Below, one piece after another: positions 9,286 to 20,521 of a DNA stretch of 64,000 nucleotides. Source of the DNA: Lysinibacillus pakistanensis. Its GTDB lineage: Bacteria > Bacillota > Bacilli > Bacillales_A > Planococcaceae. The notes beneath the pieces were generated by a model. That model made no database searches and had not been told where the DNA came from. It was given only the letters and a program-made list of their open reading frames with translations. Made by a program: the position numbers and the translations under genes. The stretch covers positions 25,433 to 89,432 of the forward strand of contig BBDJ01000019.1 in the NCBI GenBank assembly GCA_001312325.1, in the 5' to 3' direction. Numbering within the stretch: the stretch's first letter is position 1; each line of letters opens with the position of its first letter.

Positions 9286-10713
9286 ATGGCTCAAAATTAT
9301 GATGTTGTCATTTTAGGTGGAGGTACAGGAGGCTATGTTGCAGCAATTCGTGCGGCACAGTTAGGTTTAAAAACAGCTATTGTTGAACGTGAGCAACTTG
9401 GTGGCACATGCTTACATAAAGGCTGTATACCAAGTAAGGCCTTACTTCGAAGTGCTGAAGTATATCGTATGGCCAATAAAACGGCTGCAGAATTTGGTGT
9501 AGATATTGAAGGAGTTACATTGCAGTTTGACAAAGTACAGGCTAGGAAACAAGCCATTGTTGAGCAGTTGAGCCAAGGTGTGAATACACTAATGAAAAAA
9601 GGTAAAATAGATGTTTATCAGGGAACAGGCAGAATTTTAGGCCCTTCTATCTTTTCACCAATGCCAGGTACTATTTCAGTGGAAATGAGTAATGGAGAGG
9701 AAAATGAAATGCTTGTGCCAACAAATGTTGTGATTGCAACAGGTTCAAAGCCTAGAGGAATGGCTGGGTTAACAATTGATGGAAAATATGTCATGAACTC
9801 AGATCATGCATTACAGATGGAGGAGCTACCGAAGTCATTGCTAATTGTTGGTGGCGGTGTTATTGGAATCGAATGGGCATCCATGCTTTGTGATTTTGGC
9901 GTATATGTAACGGTTATTGAATATGGGCCATCGATTTTACCATCAGAAGATGCAGATATTGTCAAAGAAGTCACGAAGCAGCTTGAAAAAAGAGGCGTTC
10001 GTATTGTGACAAACGCCCGCTTAGATACAGGAACATTCAAAATTGAAAATGATAACGTTTTCATTTCTGCGAAAGTTAACGATAAGGATGAATTATTCGA
10101 GGCTGATAAATTATTGCTTAGCGTAGGGCGTGAAGCAAATACACAAGGTATAGGCTTAGAAAATACAGAAATCGAAATTGAGAATGGGTTTATTAAAGTT
10201 AATAATTCGTATCAGACAAAGGAATCACATATGTATGCCATTGGGGATGTGATTGGTGGGTTACAATTAGCACATGTAGCTTCACACGAAGGATTATGTG
10301 CCATTGAACATATTGCCTCAGGAAAAACAGAAGCACTAGATGTACTAAAGGTGCCAAAATGCGTTTACTCTTTTCCAGAGGTTGCAAGCATTGGCTTAAC
10401 AGAAAGTGCTGCTAAGGAGCAGGGCTTTACCTTAAAAATAGGAAAGTTTCCATTCAAGGCGATTGGTAAAGCACTTGTAAATGGAGAGACAGACGGCTTT
10501 GTAAAAATTATAGCAGATGAAGAAACAAATGATATTTTGGGTATTCATATGGTAGGTCCACATGTAACAGATTTAATTGGTGAAGCATCACTTGCTAAAT
10601 TACTTGATGCAACGCCATGGGAAGTTAGTCAGGCTATTCATCCGCATCCGTCTCTTAATGAGGTGCTAGTAGAATCAGCATTAGCTGTGGATAATCGTGC
10701 TATTCATTTTTAA
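9286..10713 (+). CDS. lpdV: Dihydrolipoyl dehydrogenase, E3 of branched-chain 2-keto acid dehydrogenase
   Basis: FAD flavoenzyme that reoxidises the lipoyl arm of E2 using NAD. An intact 475-residue frame. FAD-binding motif at about residues 8-26 (ILGGGTGGYVAAIRAA), redox-active disulfide in GGTCLHKGCIPSK (about 38-50), NAD-binding GGGVIGIEW near 184, and the C-terminal interface with the catalytic His in IHPHPSLNE. A good ribosome site (AAGGGGGAAAC) precedes ATG 9286. First gene of the E3-E1a-E1b-E2 set. A structured repeat follows directly. Confidence 0.96.
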   Translation: MAQNYDVVILGGGTGGYVAAIRAAQLGLKTAIVEREQLGGTCLHKGCIPSKALLRSAEVYRMANKTAAEFGVDIEGVTLQFDKVQARKQAIVEQLSQGVNTLMKKGKIDVYQGTGRILGPSIFSPMPGTISVEMSNGEENEMLVPTNVVIATGSKPRGMAGLTIDGKYVMNSDHALQMEELPKSLLIVGGGVIGIEWASMLCDFGVYVTVIEYGPSILPSEDADIVKEVTKQLEKRGVRIVTNARLDTGTFKIENDNVFISAKVNDKDELFEADKLLLSVGREANTQGIGLENTEIEIENGFIKVNNSYQTKESHMYAIGDVIGGLQLAHVASHEGLCAIEHIASGKTEALDVLKVPKCVYSFPEVASIGLTESAAKEQGFTLKIGKFPFKAIGKALVNGETDGFVKIIADEETNDILGIHMVGPHVTDLIGEASLAKLLDATPWEVSQAIHPHPSLNEVLVESALAVDNRAIHF

Positions 10714-10723
10714 CCTCTCTCAG

Positions 10724-10965
10724 CAGAAGTCTCCCACCTTTATAGGTCGTGAGATGAATGTGAATTCAGCTACGTTTCAAGGGGTGGCCAAAGACACGCT
10801 GAAATAGATTAACTCAGGCTAAGATCTTCACATCCTGTGAAAACGCCTGAGTGACCAACATCGTGTTGGCCCAAAGCCTCTGGCGGATGTCACGGAATTG
10901 AAAGGGAGTTCTTTGTGTAAACACAAAGCCGATTCCGGACGCAATTATGCCGAGGCATAATTGAT
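10724..10965. repeat. Structured dispersed repeat, copy A (candidate ncRNA)
   Basis: A 242-bp element between lpdV and bkdAA; a diverged copy lies at 24923-25211. Predicted stems in order: ACTCAGGC 10812-10819 with GCCTGAGT 10845-10852, enclosing TTCAC 10827-10831 with GTGAA 10837-10841; CCAACA/TGTTGG 10855-10869; GGAATTG/CGATTCC enclosing CTTTGTG/CACAAAG (about 10895-10937); and CAATTATGCC/GGCATAATTG 10942-10963. Paired positions differ from copy B in a compensatory way. No ORF spans it. A relation to stand-alone omega/HEARO-type RNAs is possible but unproven. Confidence 0.75.
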
Positions 10966-11051
10966 AATTTATCATTTCATAACTAAAGTATTATCGTGTG
11001 AGAGGATTATATACTTTGGTTATTTCTTTACAATGCGAAAGGGGTGTTCGT

Positions 11052-12066
11052 ATGCAAGATGTTCAAATCAAGCATGAAGATTTAGGTTTATCAAATGAAG
11101 ATGTCCTTGCAATGTTCGAAACGATGTTAATGGCAAGAAGATTAGATGAGCGTATGTGGTTATTAAACCGTTCAGGTAAAATTCCCTTTGTTATTTCTTG
11201 TCAGGGACAAGAGGCAGCACAAGTTGGAGCAGCTTTGCACTCGATAAAGAGAAGGATTATATTGCACCATATTATCGTGATATGGGCGTTGTTTTACATT
11301 TTGGTATGACACCTAGAGAGTTGATGCTGTCTGCATTTGCCAAAGCAGAAGATCCAAACTCTGGTGGTCGTCAAATGCCGGGTCATTTTGGTCAAAAGAA
11401 AAATCGTATTTTAACGGGATCATCTCCTGTTACAACGCAAGTTCCACATGCAGTGGGCGTTGCCCTTGCAGGACGGCTACAAAAAGAAGATTTTGTTTCT
11501 TTCGTTACGCTTGGTGAAGGTTCTTCTAACCAAGGAGATTTCCATGAAGCGCGAATTTTGCAGGTGTTCATAAGCTTCCAGTCATTATAATGGTAGAAAA
11601 TAATCACTATGCAATTTCTGTGCCTGTTGAACGTCAATTAGGCTGTGCGAAAGTATCGGATCGTGGCATTGGCTACGGTATGCCAGGTGTTACGGTTGAT
11701 GGCAAATGTCCATTACAAGTCTATAAAGTGGTGAAAGAGGCTGCAGACCGTGCGCGTAATGGTGAAGGTCCAAGTTTAATAGAAACTGTGACATACCGTC
11801 TAACGGCTCACTCTTCCGATGATGATGATCGTCAATACCGTACTGCTGAAGATATAGCAGAAGGAAAGGCTAAGGATCCTATTTTACTATTTGAAAAGTA
11901 TCTTATGGATATGGGTGTAATGTCAGAGAAACTACGTTCAGAAATCGAGGAACGTGTGATGGCTGAAGTAAATGAGGCTACGGATTATGCAGAGGCTGCA
12001 CCGTATGCCACACCGGAACATGCTTTGAAATACGTGTATGCACCAGTGGACGGAGGTGACGTGTAA
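11052..12066 (+). CDS. bkdAA: Branched-chain 2-keto acid dehydrogenase E1 alpha (two frameshifts)
   Basis: Thiamine-diphosphate-dependent decarboxylase subunit of the BCKDH complex. Seen: RRLDERMWLLNRSGKIPF, the substrate channel QGQEAAQVG, the ThDP motif GEGSSNQGDFHEG...VENNHYAISVP and the phosphorylation-loop-like RLTAHSSDDDDRQYR. GAAAGGGGTG precedes ATG 11052. Two one-base losses break it: near 11237 (TTTT seen as TTT) and near 11546 (GG seen as G). Corrected length 338 residues. The stop overlaps the next start as TAATG. Confidence 0.94.
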
Positions 12067-13050
12067 TGGCAGTGATGTCTTATATTGATGCGATTACATT
12101 AGCGATGAAGGAAGAAATGGAACGTGATGAGCGTGTTTTCATTTTAGGAGAGGATGTTGGTCGTAAGGGCGGAGTATTTAAAGCAACTTCTGGCTTGTAC
12201 GATCAATTTGGTGAATATCGTGTACTTGATACGCCTCTTGCAGAAAGTGCTATAGCCGGTGTTGGTATAGGAGCTGCGATGTATGGTATGCGCCCAATTG
12301 CCGAAATGCAGTTTGCAGATTTTATTATGCCTGCTGTGAACCAAATCGTCTCTGAGGCAGCAAAAATTCGCTACCGTTCAAATAATGACTGGACTTGTCC
12401 AATGGTAATACGTGCCCCGTTTGGTGGGGGTATACATGGAGCACTCTATCATTCCCAATCTGTAGAGGCACTTTTTGCAGGAACGCCAGGATTGAAAATT
12501 GTTATTCCATCAACACCGTATGATGCTAAAGGTCTATTAAAAGCAGCTATTCGTGATGAAGACCCTGTGTTATTTTTTTGAGCATAAACGTGCATATCGC
12601 TTGATTAAAGGTGAAGTCCCTGCGAATGATTACACATTACCAATTGGTAAAGCGGATGTTAAACGTGAGGGAGATGACATTACGGTCATTACGTACGGTT
12701 TAGCTGTACATTTTGCATTACAAGCTGCGGAGCGACTAGCAGCAGATGGTATTTCTGCACATATTCTAGATCTTCGTACTGTATATCCACTTGATAAGGA
12801 AGCAATTATTGAGGCTGCAAGTAAAACAGGAAAAGTGTTGCTGGTAACAGAGGATAATAAAGAAGGTAGTATCATGAGCGAGGTGGCGGCCATCATCGCT
12901 GAGCATTGTTTATTTGATCTTGATGCACCCATTCAACGCCTTGCAGGACCAGATGTTCCGGCAATGCCTTATGCTCCAACAATGGAAAAGTATTTTATGA
13001 TAAATCCTGATAAAGTAGAGCGCGCGATGCGTGAACTAGCTGCCTTCTAA
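12066..13050 (+). CDS. bkdAB: Branched-chain 2-keto acid dehydrogenase E1 beta (one frameshift)
   Basis: Partner of E1 alpha in the heterotetramer. Transketolase pyrimidine domain at residues 1-180 (LGEDVGRKGGVFKAT, PLAESAIAGVGIGAA, RAPFGGGIHGALYHSQS) and C-terminal domain at 195-320 (VITYGLAVHFALQAAE, LDLRTVYPLD). An extra T near 12580 breaks the frame; corrected length 327 residues. ATG 12066 overlaps the preceding stop, indicating translational coupling with bkdAA. A 207-base gap follows before the E2 gene. Confidence 0.95.
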
Positions 13051-13257
13051 ATAGAAGGCACTTCTCACAAATTGAAAAAGTATTTAGTGAAAATCTTTGA
13101 TTAGTGAGTGCTACAAATACTTATTGTAAAAGGAAAGCCTCAGTCGAATAGTCCGTTTTGAGAACTGTTTTTCTACAGTGTCCTGTCGGCTATTCATTCT
13201 AAAATAGTTTGTCACATATAAATACGGCTAGGCTTAATTGGATGGGAGGAATAGATG

Positions 13258-14605
13258 ATGGCGATTCAAAATATCACAATGCCACAACTCGGTGAAAGTG
13301 TAACAGAAGGAACAATTGAAAAATGGCTTGTTAAGCCTGGTGATACAGTAAAAAAAATATGACCCTCTAGCAGAAGTTGCAACAGATAAAGTAAATGCAG
13401 AAATCCCTTCATCTTTTGAAGGTGTTATTACAGAGTTGCTTGCAGAGGAAGGCCAAACGTTACCAGTAGGTGCAATCGTTTGCTCTATTGAAATTGCCGG
13501 TGACAGCGAGCTACCACCTCCACCTCCAACGAAGAAATCAGCAGTTAGTACAGCGATTTTAAATGCAGGTGTACAAAGAAAACAAGAAACACAACAAGCT
13601 ACGACAGCTACGGTTGCACCACCAAAACCAGTAAGGAAGGATAAAGTTCGCTATTCACCAGCAGTTCTTCGACTTGCACAGGAGCATGATATTGCGCTTG
13701 AGCAAGTTTCAGGAACAGGTGAAGGAGGACGTATTACAAGAAAAGACCTTCTTGCCTTAATTGAAGCGGGAGCTGTGCCAACTACACAGGCTGAAACACC
13801 TTCTATCGCTGATACTCCTGTACAACAGTCAGCGTCTGCTGTAGCAAATGTAAATCCACAGAACGATATGAAGCCAGTCACACCTACACAGCCTTTGCAA
13901 GCAGGGGATATTGAAATACCTGTAACGAAAGTGCGTCGTGCTATCGCCAATAATATGGTAAGAAGTGTTCATGAAGTGCCGCATGCATGGATGATGATGG
14001 AAGTGGATGTAACGGATTTAGTCACTTATCGAGACAGTATAAAGACAGAGTTTAAACAAAAAGAAGGCTTTAATATTACGTATTTTGCCTTCTTTGTGAA
14101 GGCAGTTGCACAAGCATTAAAAGAGTTCCCAATGATGAATTCTATGTGGGCAGAGGATAAAATTATTCAGAAGCATGACATTAACATTTCCATTGCCGTT
14201 GCAACTGATGATGCCTTATTTGTTCCTGTTATAAAACACGCTGATGAAAAATCAATTAAAGGGATTGCGAGGGAAATTAATGAGCTCGCTGTCAAAGTAC
14301 GTGCTGGAAAATTGTCAATGGATGATATCAAAGGTGGAACTTTTACGGTCAATAATACGGGTGCATTCGGCTCTGTGCAGTCGATGGGCATCATCAATTA
14401 TCCACAAGCAGCAATTTTGCAGGTGGAAAGTATTGTAAAAAAAACAGTTGTTTTACCGGGTGGCATGTTTGCTGCACGTGATATTGTGAATTTATGTTTA
14501 TCATTAGATCACCGCGTTTTAGACGGACTTGTTTGTGGTAAATTCCTAAATAGAGTAAAAGAAATACTCGAAAATACAAATAAATCTTCGACGTCAGTCT
14601 ACTGA
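13258..14605 (+). CDS. bkdB: Branched-chain 2-keto acid dehydrogenase E2, lipoyl acyltransferase (one frameshift)
   Basis: Core of the BCKDH complex, forming branched acyl-CoA. Lipoyl domain at residues 1-80, with the lipoylated Lys in ATDKVNAE; a Pro/Ala/Thr-rich linker; a peripheral subunit-binding domain near 125-160 (RYSPAVLRLAQEHDI, GTGEGGRITRKDLL); and the catalytic domain from about 220 with active-site DHRVLDG near the end. An extra A in the run near 13355 breaks the frame in the lipoyl domain; corrected length 448 residues. GGGAGGA fits ATG 13258 best, though ATG 13255 is also possible. Confidence 0.94.
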
Positions 14606-14612
14606 TGACTAC

Positions 14613-14651
14613 TCGGAAACCTGTTGTATAACGGTTTCCGAATTTTTTTTT
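14613..14651 (+). terminator. Terminator after bkdB
   Basis: A perfect 9-bp stem TCGGAAACC / GGTTTCCGA followed by a long T run. Confidence 0.9.
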
Positions 14652-14726
14652 GCTTTTCGAGTCGCAATTTGTCATGTAGAATAACAAATAGAAACTACTA
14701 AGGGGGGAAGCTGATTAAGCGTCCGC

Positions 14727-16434
14727 ATGTCAAACAACATGAAAAATATTGAATTTGAAAAGCCGTCCTATTCAGAATGGCAAGATGCAGCAATCAAGGC
14801 TTTAAAAGGGAAACCATTCGAGTCTCTTTTAACGAAAACAAGTGAAGGTATTACATTAGAACCTCTTTACACACAAGAAAGTTTAGTAGCAAAACTTGGT
14901 GAAGAACTTGATAAACAAGTTGCCACAATCCGTTCCCTACAAAATAGTCAAGTCTTTAAAGTGGCACAGCAAGTTTATGCTGACACAGGCGAAGCATTTT
15001 TTTGCTCAGCTAGATGATAGTTTAGCACGTGGAAACGAAGTAGTAACAATTGATAGCCGTGTTAATTTTGAATGGACTGCAGAAATAGTAGCAAAATTAG
15101 CGACTTATTTCTCAGAATATTCGTTTAAAATTACGGTTGAAAATTCAAATGACCCATTATTAGCAGTATTCGACAACATTGCCATTGAACAACGAGAAGC
15201 TACCAAAGGTTTCATCGTTTCAAAAAAACCCTATCACTTTAACTGATTTTCCGAACGTGCGCTCAATCGGTGCAGATATTACGGTTTATCACAATCAAGG
15301 AGCAAATGCTGTACAAGAATTAGCATATGCACTTGCGTTTGCGGCTAAATATGCAGAGCAAGAAGAAAGCTTTGAAGCCTTTGCAAAGCGATTTTATGTA
15401 TCCTTTGCTATTGATACACAGTTCTTTACAGAGATTGCTAAACTTCGTGCTTTTAAAGTACTTTGGAAAGCGTTCTCATCTGCTTATGGTATAGAAAAAA
15501 AATATTAAAATTCCAACACTTGCAGAAACTTCATTAAGAAGCTTCTCAAAATTAGATGTTTATGTAAACCTACTACGTGCAGCAAATGAAGCGCTTTCTG
15601 GCTTAATTGGTGGTGCAGACGTCTTTACTGTTCATCCACATGATGCATTAACAAAGCCAACTGATCAATCAATTCGTATTGCACGTAATGTATCTTTAGT
15701 TTTAAAAGAAGAAACAAATGTGTTAAAAGTAACTGACCCAGCTGGAGGTTCATATTTCATTGAGTCATTGACAGCTGATTTTGTAAAAGAAGCTTGGGCA
15801 TTATTCTTAGATATTGAAGCTGCTGGGGGCATTGATGCTTATATTGCCTCAGGAAAGCTAGCAGAAGAATTAGAGCAATCATACCAAGCTCGTATTAAAG
15901 CTACACAAACACGAAAGCAATCTCTAATTGGTACGAATATTTATGCAAATCCAGCAGATGTGCTTGAGAGTGAAACGAATCCATTATTTGCAGATATTAA
16001 GCGAATTGCTATACCTTTCGAGCAATTACGAGCAGACATGACGGCTGCTAATGTGAAAACAGGAATCTTAGCATTAGGTACATTAAAAAGCTCGAAACCA
16101 CGTGCTGATTTTGTATCTGGTTTCTTAAATACAGTAGGTGTAGTACCAGAAAAAAAGTGAACCAATCGCAACGGCCGAAGAAGCAGTGGCATGGTTAAAT
16201 ACTACAGAAGCAACCTATGTGGTGATTGCTGGCAATGATGACGATACAAAAGAATTAGTACCAGCGATTCTAGCGGGTAAACCTGCTAATGTGCTTGTTG
16301 ATGTTGCAGGTAAATATAAAGACGAAGAAGAAGCTTGGTTAGCAGATGGCTTAAACGGCTTTATTTTCGCAGGACAGAACATCATTGAAAAATTAAATTC
16401 AGTGTTCGCTAGCATGAAGGAGGTCCAACGATGA
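14727..16434 (+). CDS. mutA: Methylmalonyl-CoA mutase small (beta) subunit MutA (four frameshifts)
   Basis: Non-catalytic partner of MutB in the B12-dependent conversion between methylmalonyl-CoA and succinyl-CoA. The N-terminal mutase-like barrel has [20 protein letters not shown] and [15 protein letters not shown]; the C-terminal domain is a degenerate B12-binding fold without DxHxxG. Frame breaks are all +1 in T7 (14998), A7 (15222), A8 (15496) and A7 (16155). Corrected length 567 residues. The GGGGGG ribosome-like tract lies unusually far (about 17 nt) from ATG 14727; ATG 14739 is an alternative start. The end overlaps mutB by 4 bases. Confidence 0.92.
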
Positions 16435-18584
16435 GCAAGCCAAATTTTAGTGCAGTTGAAATCGAAAAAGTTTTAGCAGCAGAAGCCCCTCAAGCGTCAG
16501 AAGAAAAATTCATGACAAATGAAGGGATCGAAATTAAAGATATATACACAAAAGAAGATATTAAAGAGGCAAAGCATTTAAATGATGTAGCAGGTATTGC
16601 GCCAAATACGCGTGGCCCATACCCTACGATGTATGTAGCACGTCCTTGGACTGTTCGCCAATACGCTGGTTTCTCAACAGCTGAGGAATCCAATGCATTC
16701 TACAAACGTAATCTGGCGATGGGACAAAAAGGTCTTTCTGTTGCCTTTGACTTAGCTACTCACCGTGGCTATGATTCCGATCATCCACGCGTAACTGGGG
16801 ATGTTGGTAAAGCTGGGGTTGCCATTGATTCTGTCGAAGATATGAAAATCCTATTCGACCAAATTCCTTTAGATCAAATGTCCGTGTCAATGACAATGAA
16901 TGGTGCGGTATTACCAGTATTGGCATTCTATATCGTTGCAGCTGAAGAACAGGGGGTTACACCTGACAAGCTGGCAGGTACAATTCAAAACGATATTTTA
17001 AAAGAATACATGGTTCGTAATACTTATATTTATCCACCAGCAATGTCTATGAAAATTATTGCAGATATTTTCGAATATACAGCGAAATTTATGCCAAAAT
17101 TTAACTCTATTTCGATCTCTGGTTACCATATTCAAGAAGCCGGAGCAACTAATGACATCGAGCTTGCTTATACATTAGCAGATGGTCTTGAGTATGTCCG
17201 TACGGGATTGAAAGCTGGCATCGATATTGATGCCTTTGCCCCGCGTTTATCGTTCTTCTGGGCAATCGGTATGAATTATTATATGGAAGTTGCAAAAATG
17301 CGTGCTGCTCGTCGTATTTGGGCGCAAATGATGTCTACGTTCAATCCGAAAAATCCAAAGACATTAGCACTTCGTACACATTCACAAACATCTGGCTGGT
17401 CTTTAACAGAGCAAGATCCATTTAATAACGTAACACGTACATTAATTGAGGCTAATGCATCCTCAATGGGCCATACACAATCTCTTCATACAAACGCACT
17501 TGATGAGGCGATTGCTCTTCCAACAGACTTCTCTGCTCGTATTGCACGTAATACACAGTTATTCTTACAGGAAGAAACGGCTATGACGAAAGTGATTGAT
17601 CCATGGGGTGGTTCATACTATGTGGAGAAATTAACGGAGGAAATTACAAAATCCGCATGGGCATTAATCGAAGAAATCGAAGAACTAGGTGGAATGGCGA
17701 AAGCGATTGAAACAGGTCTTCCAAAAATGAAAGTTGAGGAAGCTGCGGCAAAACGTCAGGCAAAGATCGACTCTAAATCCGAAACAATTGTTGGTGTCAA
17801 TAAATATCGTCTAGAAAAAGAAGAGCCTATTGATATTCTCGACATCGATAATACATTAGTACGTCAAAAACAAATTGAGCGATTAGAATCAATGCGCGCA
17901 GCTCGTAATGAAGAGGAAGTACAAAAACATCTTGCTCGACTAACAAAGGCTGCAAAAGAAGGCGGAGAAAACTTATTAGCAGTAGCAGTAGATGCAGCGC
18001 GTGCTCGTGCGTCTTTAGGGGAAATTTCAGATGCAATTGAAGTTGTCTCTGGCCGTCATAAAGCAATTATCCGTTCCATTTCTGGTGTTTACTCTGCGAA
18101 CTTCTCTGATGAGGAGCAGATTCTTGAAGTAAAACGAATGACAGACGAATTCCTTGAAAATGAAGGTCGCCGCCCACGTATTTTAGTAGCAAAAATGGGG
18201 CAAGATGGTCATGATCGCGGTGCCAAAGTTATCGCAACAGGCTATGCTGACTTAGGTTTTGACGTAGATATTTCTCCACTATTTATGACACCAGAGGAAA
18301 CAGCTCAAATGGCGGTTGAAAATGACGTACATTGTATCGGTGTTTCCTCTTTAGCAGCAGGACACAAAACATTAGTTCCTGCACTGGTATCTGAGCTAAC
18401 AAAGCTAGGTCGTGAAGATATTATCATTATTGTTGGTGGTGTTATTCCAGCACAGGATTATGAATTCCTTTATGAAGCTGGTGCCGTAGCAATCTTTGGA
18501 CCAGGTACAGTTATCCCTGTATCTGCCATTAAAATTATTGAAGAAATCTACAAACGCTTAGGTTATGAGGAAGTGTCTAAGTAA
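16431..18584 (+). CDS. mutB: Methylmalonyl-CoA mutase large (alpha) subunit
   Basis: Catalytic adenosylcobalamin-dependent mutase, intact at 717 residues. Substrate barrel with [18 protein letters not shown] and [16 protein letters not shown]; radical-site region [18 protein letters not shown]-terminal B12-binding domain (about 580-717) with [15 protein letters not shown], including the cobalt-ligand His, and [20 protein letters not shown] lies inside the mutA end. Part of mutA-mutB-meaB, which disposes of the propionyl-CoA made from valine, isoleucine and odd-chain fatty acids. Confidence 0.97.
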   Translation: MSKPNFSAVEIEKVLAAEAPQASEEKFMTNEGIEIKDIYTKEDIKEAKHLNDVAGIAPNTRGPYPTMYVARPWTVRQYAGFSTAEESNAFYKRNLAMGQKGLSVAFDLATHRGYDSDHPRVTGDVGKAGVAIDSVEDMKILFDQIPLDQMSVSMTMNGAVLPVLAFYIVAAEEQGVTPDKLAGTIQNDILKEYMVRNTYIYPPAMSMKIIADIFEYTAKFMPKFNSISISGYHIQEAGATNDIELAYTLADGLEYVRTGLKAGIDIDAFAPRLSFFWAIGMNYYMEVAKMRAARRIWAQMMSTFNPKNPKTLALRTHSQTSGWSLTEQDPFNNVTRTLIEANASSMGHTQSLHTNALDEAIALPTDFSARIARNTQLFLQEETAMTKVIDPWGGSYYVEKLTEEITKSAWALIEEIEELGGMAKAIETGLPKMKVEEAAAKRQAKIDSKSETIVGVNKYRLEKEEPIDILDIDNTLVRQKQIERLESMRAARNEEEVQKHLARLTKAAKEGGENLLAVAVDAARARASLGEISDAIEVVSGRHKAIIRSISGVYSANFSDEEQILEVKRMTDEFLENEGRRPRILVAKMGQDGHDRGAKVIATGYADLGFDVDISPLFMTPEETAQMAVENDVHCIGVSSLAAGHKTLVPALVSELTKLGREDIIIIVGGVIPAQDYEFLYEAGAVAIFGPGTVIPVSAIKIIEEIYKRLGYEEVSK

Positions 18585-19675
18585 TGGACAAAAACAAAGA
18601 GATGCAGGAAAGTGCACTATTTGTCATGGATGGAGTAGCAGCATCTCACGATGGTATGCAATATGGTGTACCAAAAAAAATTCCGAAAGAAAAAAGCTGA
18701 CAAAATTGACATACAGGCGCTTGCCCGTGAGGTAATGGCAGGTTCCCGTACTCAATTATCAAAGGCGATAACACTCATTGAAAGCTCAAATATCGTGCAT
18801 AAAGCACAGGCACAAGAGCTTTTACAGGAGCTTCTACCGCATACAGGAAATAGTGTTCGTATAGGCATTACAGGAGTTCCTGGTGCTGGAAAAAGCTCAT
18901 TTATTGAGGCTTTCGGAACGATGCTTTGTGAGATGGGGATGAAGGTTGCAGTGCTAGCAATTGATCCAAGTTCCTCACTATCTGGAGGGAGTATTTTAGG
19001 TGACAAAACACGTATGGAGGAGCTTGTTAAGAAGTCGAATGCATTTGTTCGACCATCTCCTTCAGCTGGTACCTAGGGGGTGTCCATAAAAAAACACGTG
19101 AAACAATGCTAGTTTGTGAAGCTGCTGGCTATGATGTTATTTTAATTGAAACTGTTGGTGTTGGGCAAAGTGAAACATATGTCCGTGGTATGGTTGACTT
19201 CTTCCTGTTGCTAGTATTAACAGGAGCTGGTGACGAGCTACAAGGCATGAAAAAGGGCATTATGGAATTAGCAGATGCCATCGTAGTACACAAGGCAGAT
19301 GGAGATAACGTACGTTTAGCCAAAAAGACTGTATCTGAGTATAAGCAAATTTTGCATTTCTTACAGCCAGCTACGCCAGGGTGGATGTCTACTGCTATGC
19401 CGGTTAGTTCATGGGAAAAACGCGGTCTCGACAAAGTATGGGATACAATCGGAGAATTTAGACAAACGGTCGAAGCAAATAATTACTGGTCGATTAGACG
19501 TCAAAATCAAACCAAGGATTGGTTCCAATCAATGATTACTGACCATTTAATCGATGCGTTTTATGGTAATCCAGAACGCAAGGCACAAGTGCAACTGTTA
19601 GAAAGCCAAATTTTAAATGGACAGCTAACAGTAACACAAGGTGTAGATCGTTTATTTAGCGATAATCAATCATAG
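18584..19675 (+). CDS. meaB: MeaB/ArgK-type G3E GTPase, mutase chaperone (two frameshifts)
   Basis: GTPase that loads and protects B12 on methylmalonyl-CoA mutase. Walker [10 protein letters not shown] near residue 95, [20 protein letters not shown], switch region [11 protein letters not shown] and a C-terminal dimerisation arm. Frame breaks: one extra A in the A8 run near 18675 and one lost C near 19074 (ACCCTA seen as ACCTA); they cancel in length, giving 363 residues. ATG 18584 overlaps the mutB stop as TAATG, so translation is coupled to its client enzyme. Confidence 0.92.
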
Positions 19676-19850
19676 CCATAAACTGTTGTATCTTCATTTA
19701 CCAAAAGTGTTAGTAGTGGAAGTGTAGAAACCAATGCGAAATTACTGAGCAAGTAGGTGCACAAAATCGCCACTAACTGCTATGATAGGAGATGTATTAG
19801 TGTCAGTCTAAAGTCTAAGGTGACACGAACTTGAAAGGAGCTATCGCTAT

Positions 19851-20291
19851 ATGAATATGGATTACGATTTATTTATGCAGGAAATTTCAAAAACAGCACG
19901 TGCGGAAATTGAGGCTGCTGGTTATGAACAGCTACGCACACCAGAAGCTGTTGAAGAGGCGTTTGCTCGTCCAGGTACTACATTAGTCATGGTCAATTCA
20001 GTATGTGGCTGTGCAGGAGGTATTGCTCGTCCGGCTGCAGCACAAAGCGTTCATTACGATAAACGTCCAGATCATCTTGTTACAGTTTTTGCTGGTCAAG
20101 ATAAAGAAGCAACGGCAGCTGCTCGTTATCACTTCGGAGAAGATCACTTACCATCCTCTCCATCATTTATTCTGTTAAAGGATGGACAAGTGGTAGCTGA
20201 AGTTGGGCGCTATGAAATTGAAGGTCATGATCCAATGTCTGTTGTAACAAATTTACAAGCAAACTTTGAAGAATACTGCGATGAACTTTAA
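19851..20291 (+). CDS. brxB: Bacilliredoxin BrxA/BrxB family
   Basis: A 146-residue thiol-disulfide protein that removes bacillithiol from bacillithiolated proteins after oxidative stress. The active-site CGCAG (in VNSVCGCAGGIARP) and the conserved tail YEIEGHDPMSVV are plain. GAAAGGAG precedes ATG 19851; ATG 19857 is also possible. B. subtilis yqiW (brxB) likewise lies just after the bkd cluster. It has its own promoter space of 175 bases and a downstream hairpin. Confidence 0.93.
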   Translation: MNMDYDLFMQEISKTARAEIEAAGYEQLRTPEAVEEAFARPGTTLVMVNSVCGCAGGIARPAAAQSVHYDKRPDHLVTVFAGQDKEATAAARYHFGEDHLPSSPSFILLKDGQVVAEVGRYEIEGHDPMSVVTNLQANFEEYCDEL

Positions 20292-20323
20292 TACTATTCA
20301 TTAATTAATTTGATAAGATGAAC

Positions 20324-20360
20324 GCCCCGCAGCAACATCACTAGTTGCGGGGACTGTTTC
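20324..20360 (+). terminator. Hairpin terminator after brxB
   Basis: GC-rich arms GCCCCGC and GCGGGGAC with an AAC/GTT extension around the loop, followed by a modest T-rich tract. Confidence 0.6.
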
Positions 20361-20521
20361 TTATCAATAAATAGTAGATAATTGGTACATTCTACTGTAA
20401 TAATAGCAAAAATATATTTGGAATTTTTTTAAATATTAGCTAAATGATTTATCTGAAAAAAATTGAATTGATTTGATGAATAGAATAAGTGAAGAGTAAT
20501 GGAGGATGGGAGGCAGTCGAC

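Noticed and set aside
10724..10965. Copy A/B as the 3' end of a TnpB insertion sequence or a CRISPR-like array
   Set aside because: There is no transposase or TnpB/IscB reading frame near either copy, and no short regularly spaced repeats. Only two diverged copies exist in the window, so I keep the neutral label of structured repeat.
13051..13257. A third copy of the structured repeat, or a riboswitch, between E1 beta and E2
   Set aside because: Only short matches (AAAGCCTC) and a weak GAATAG/CTATTC pairing are present; the repeat's ordered stems are absent.
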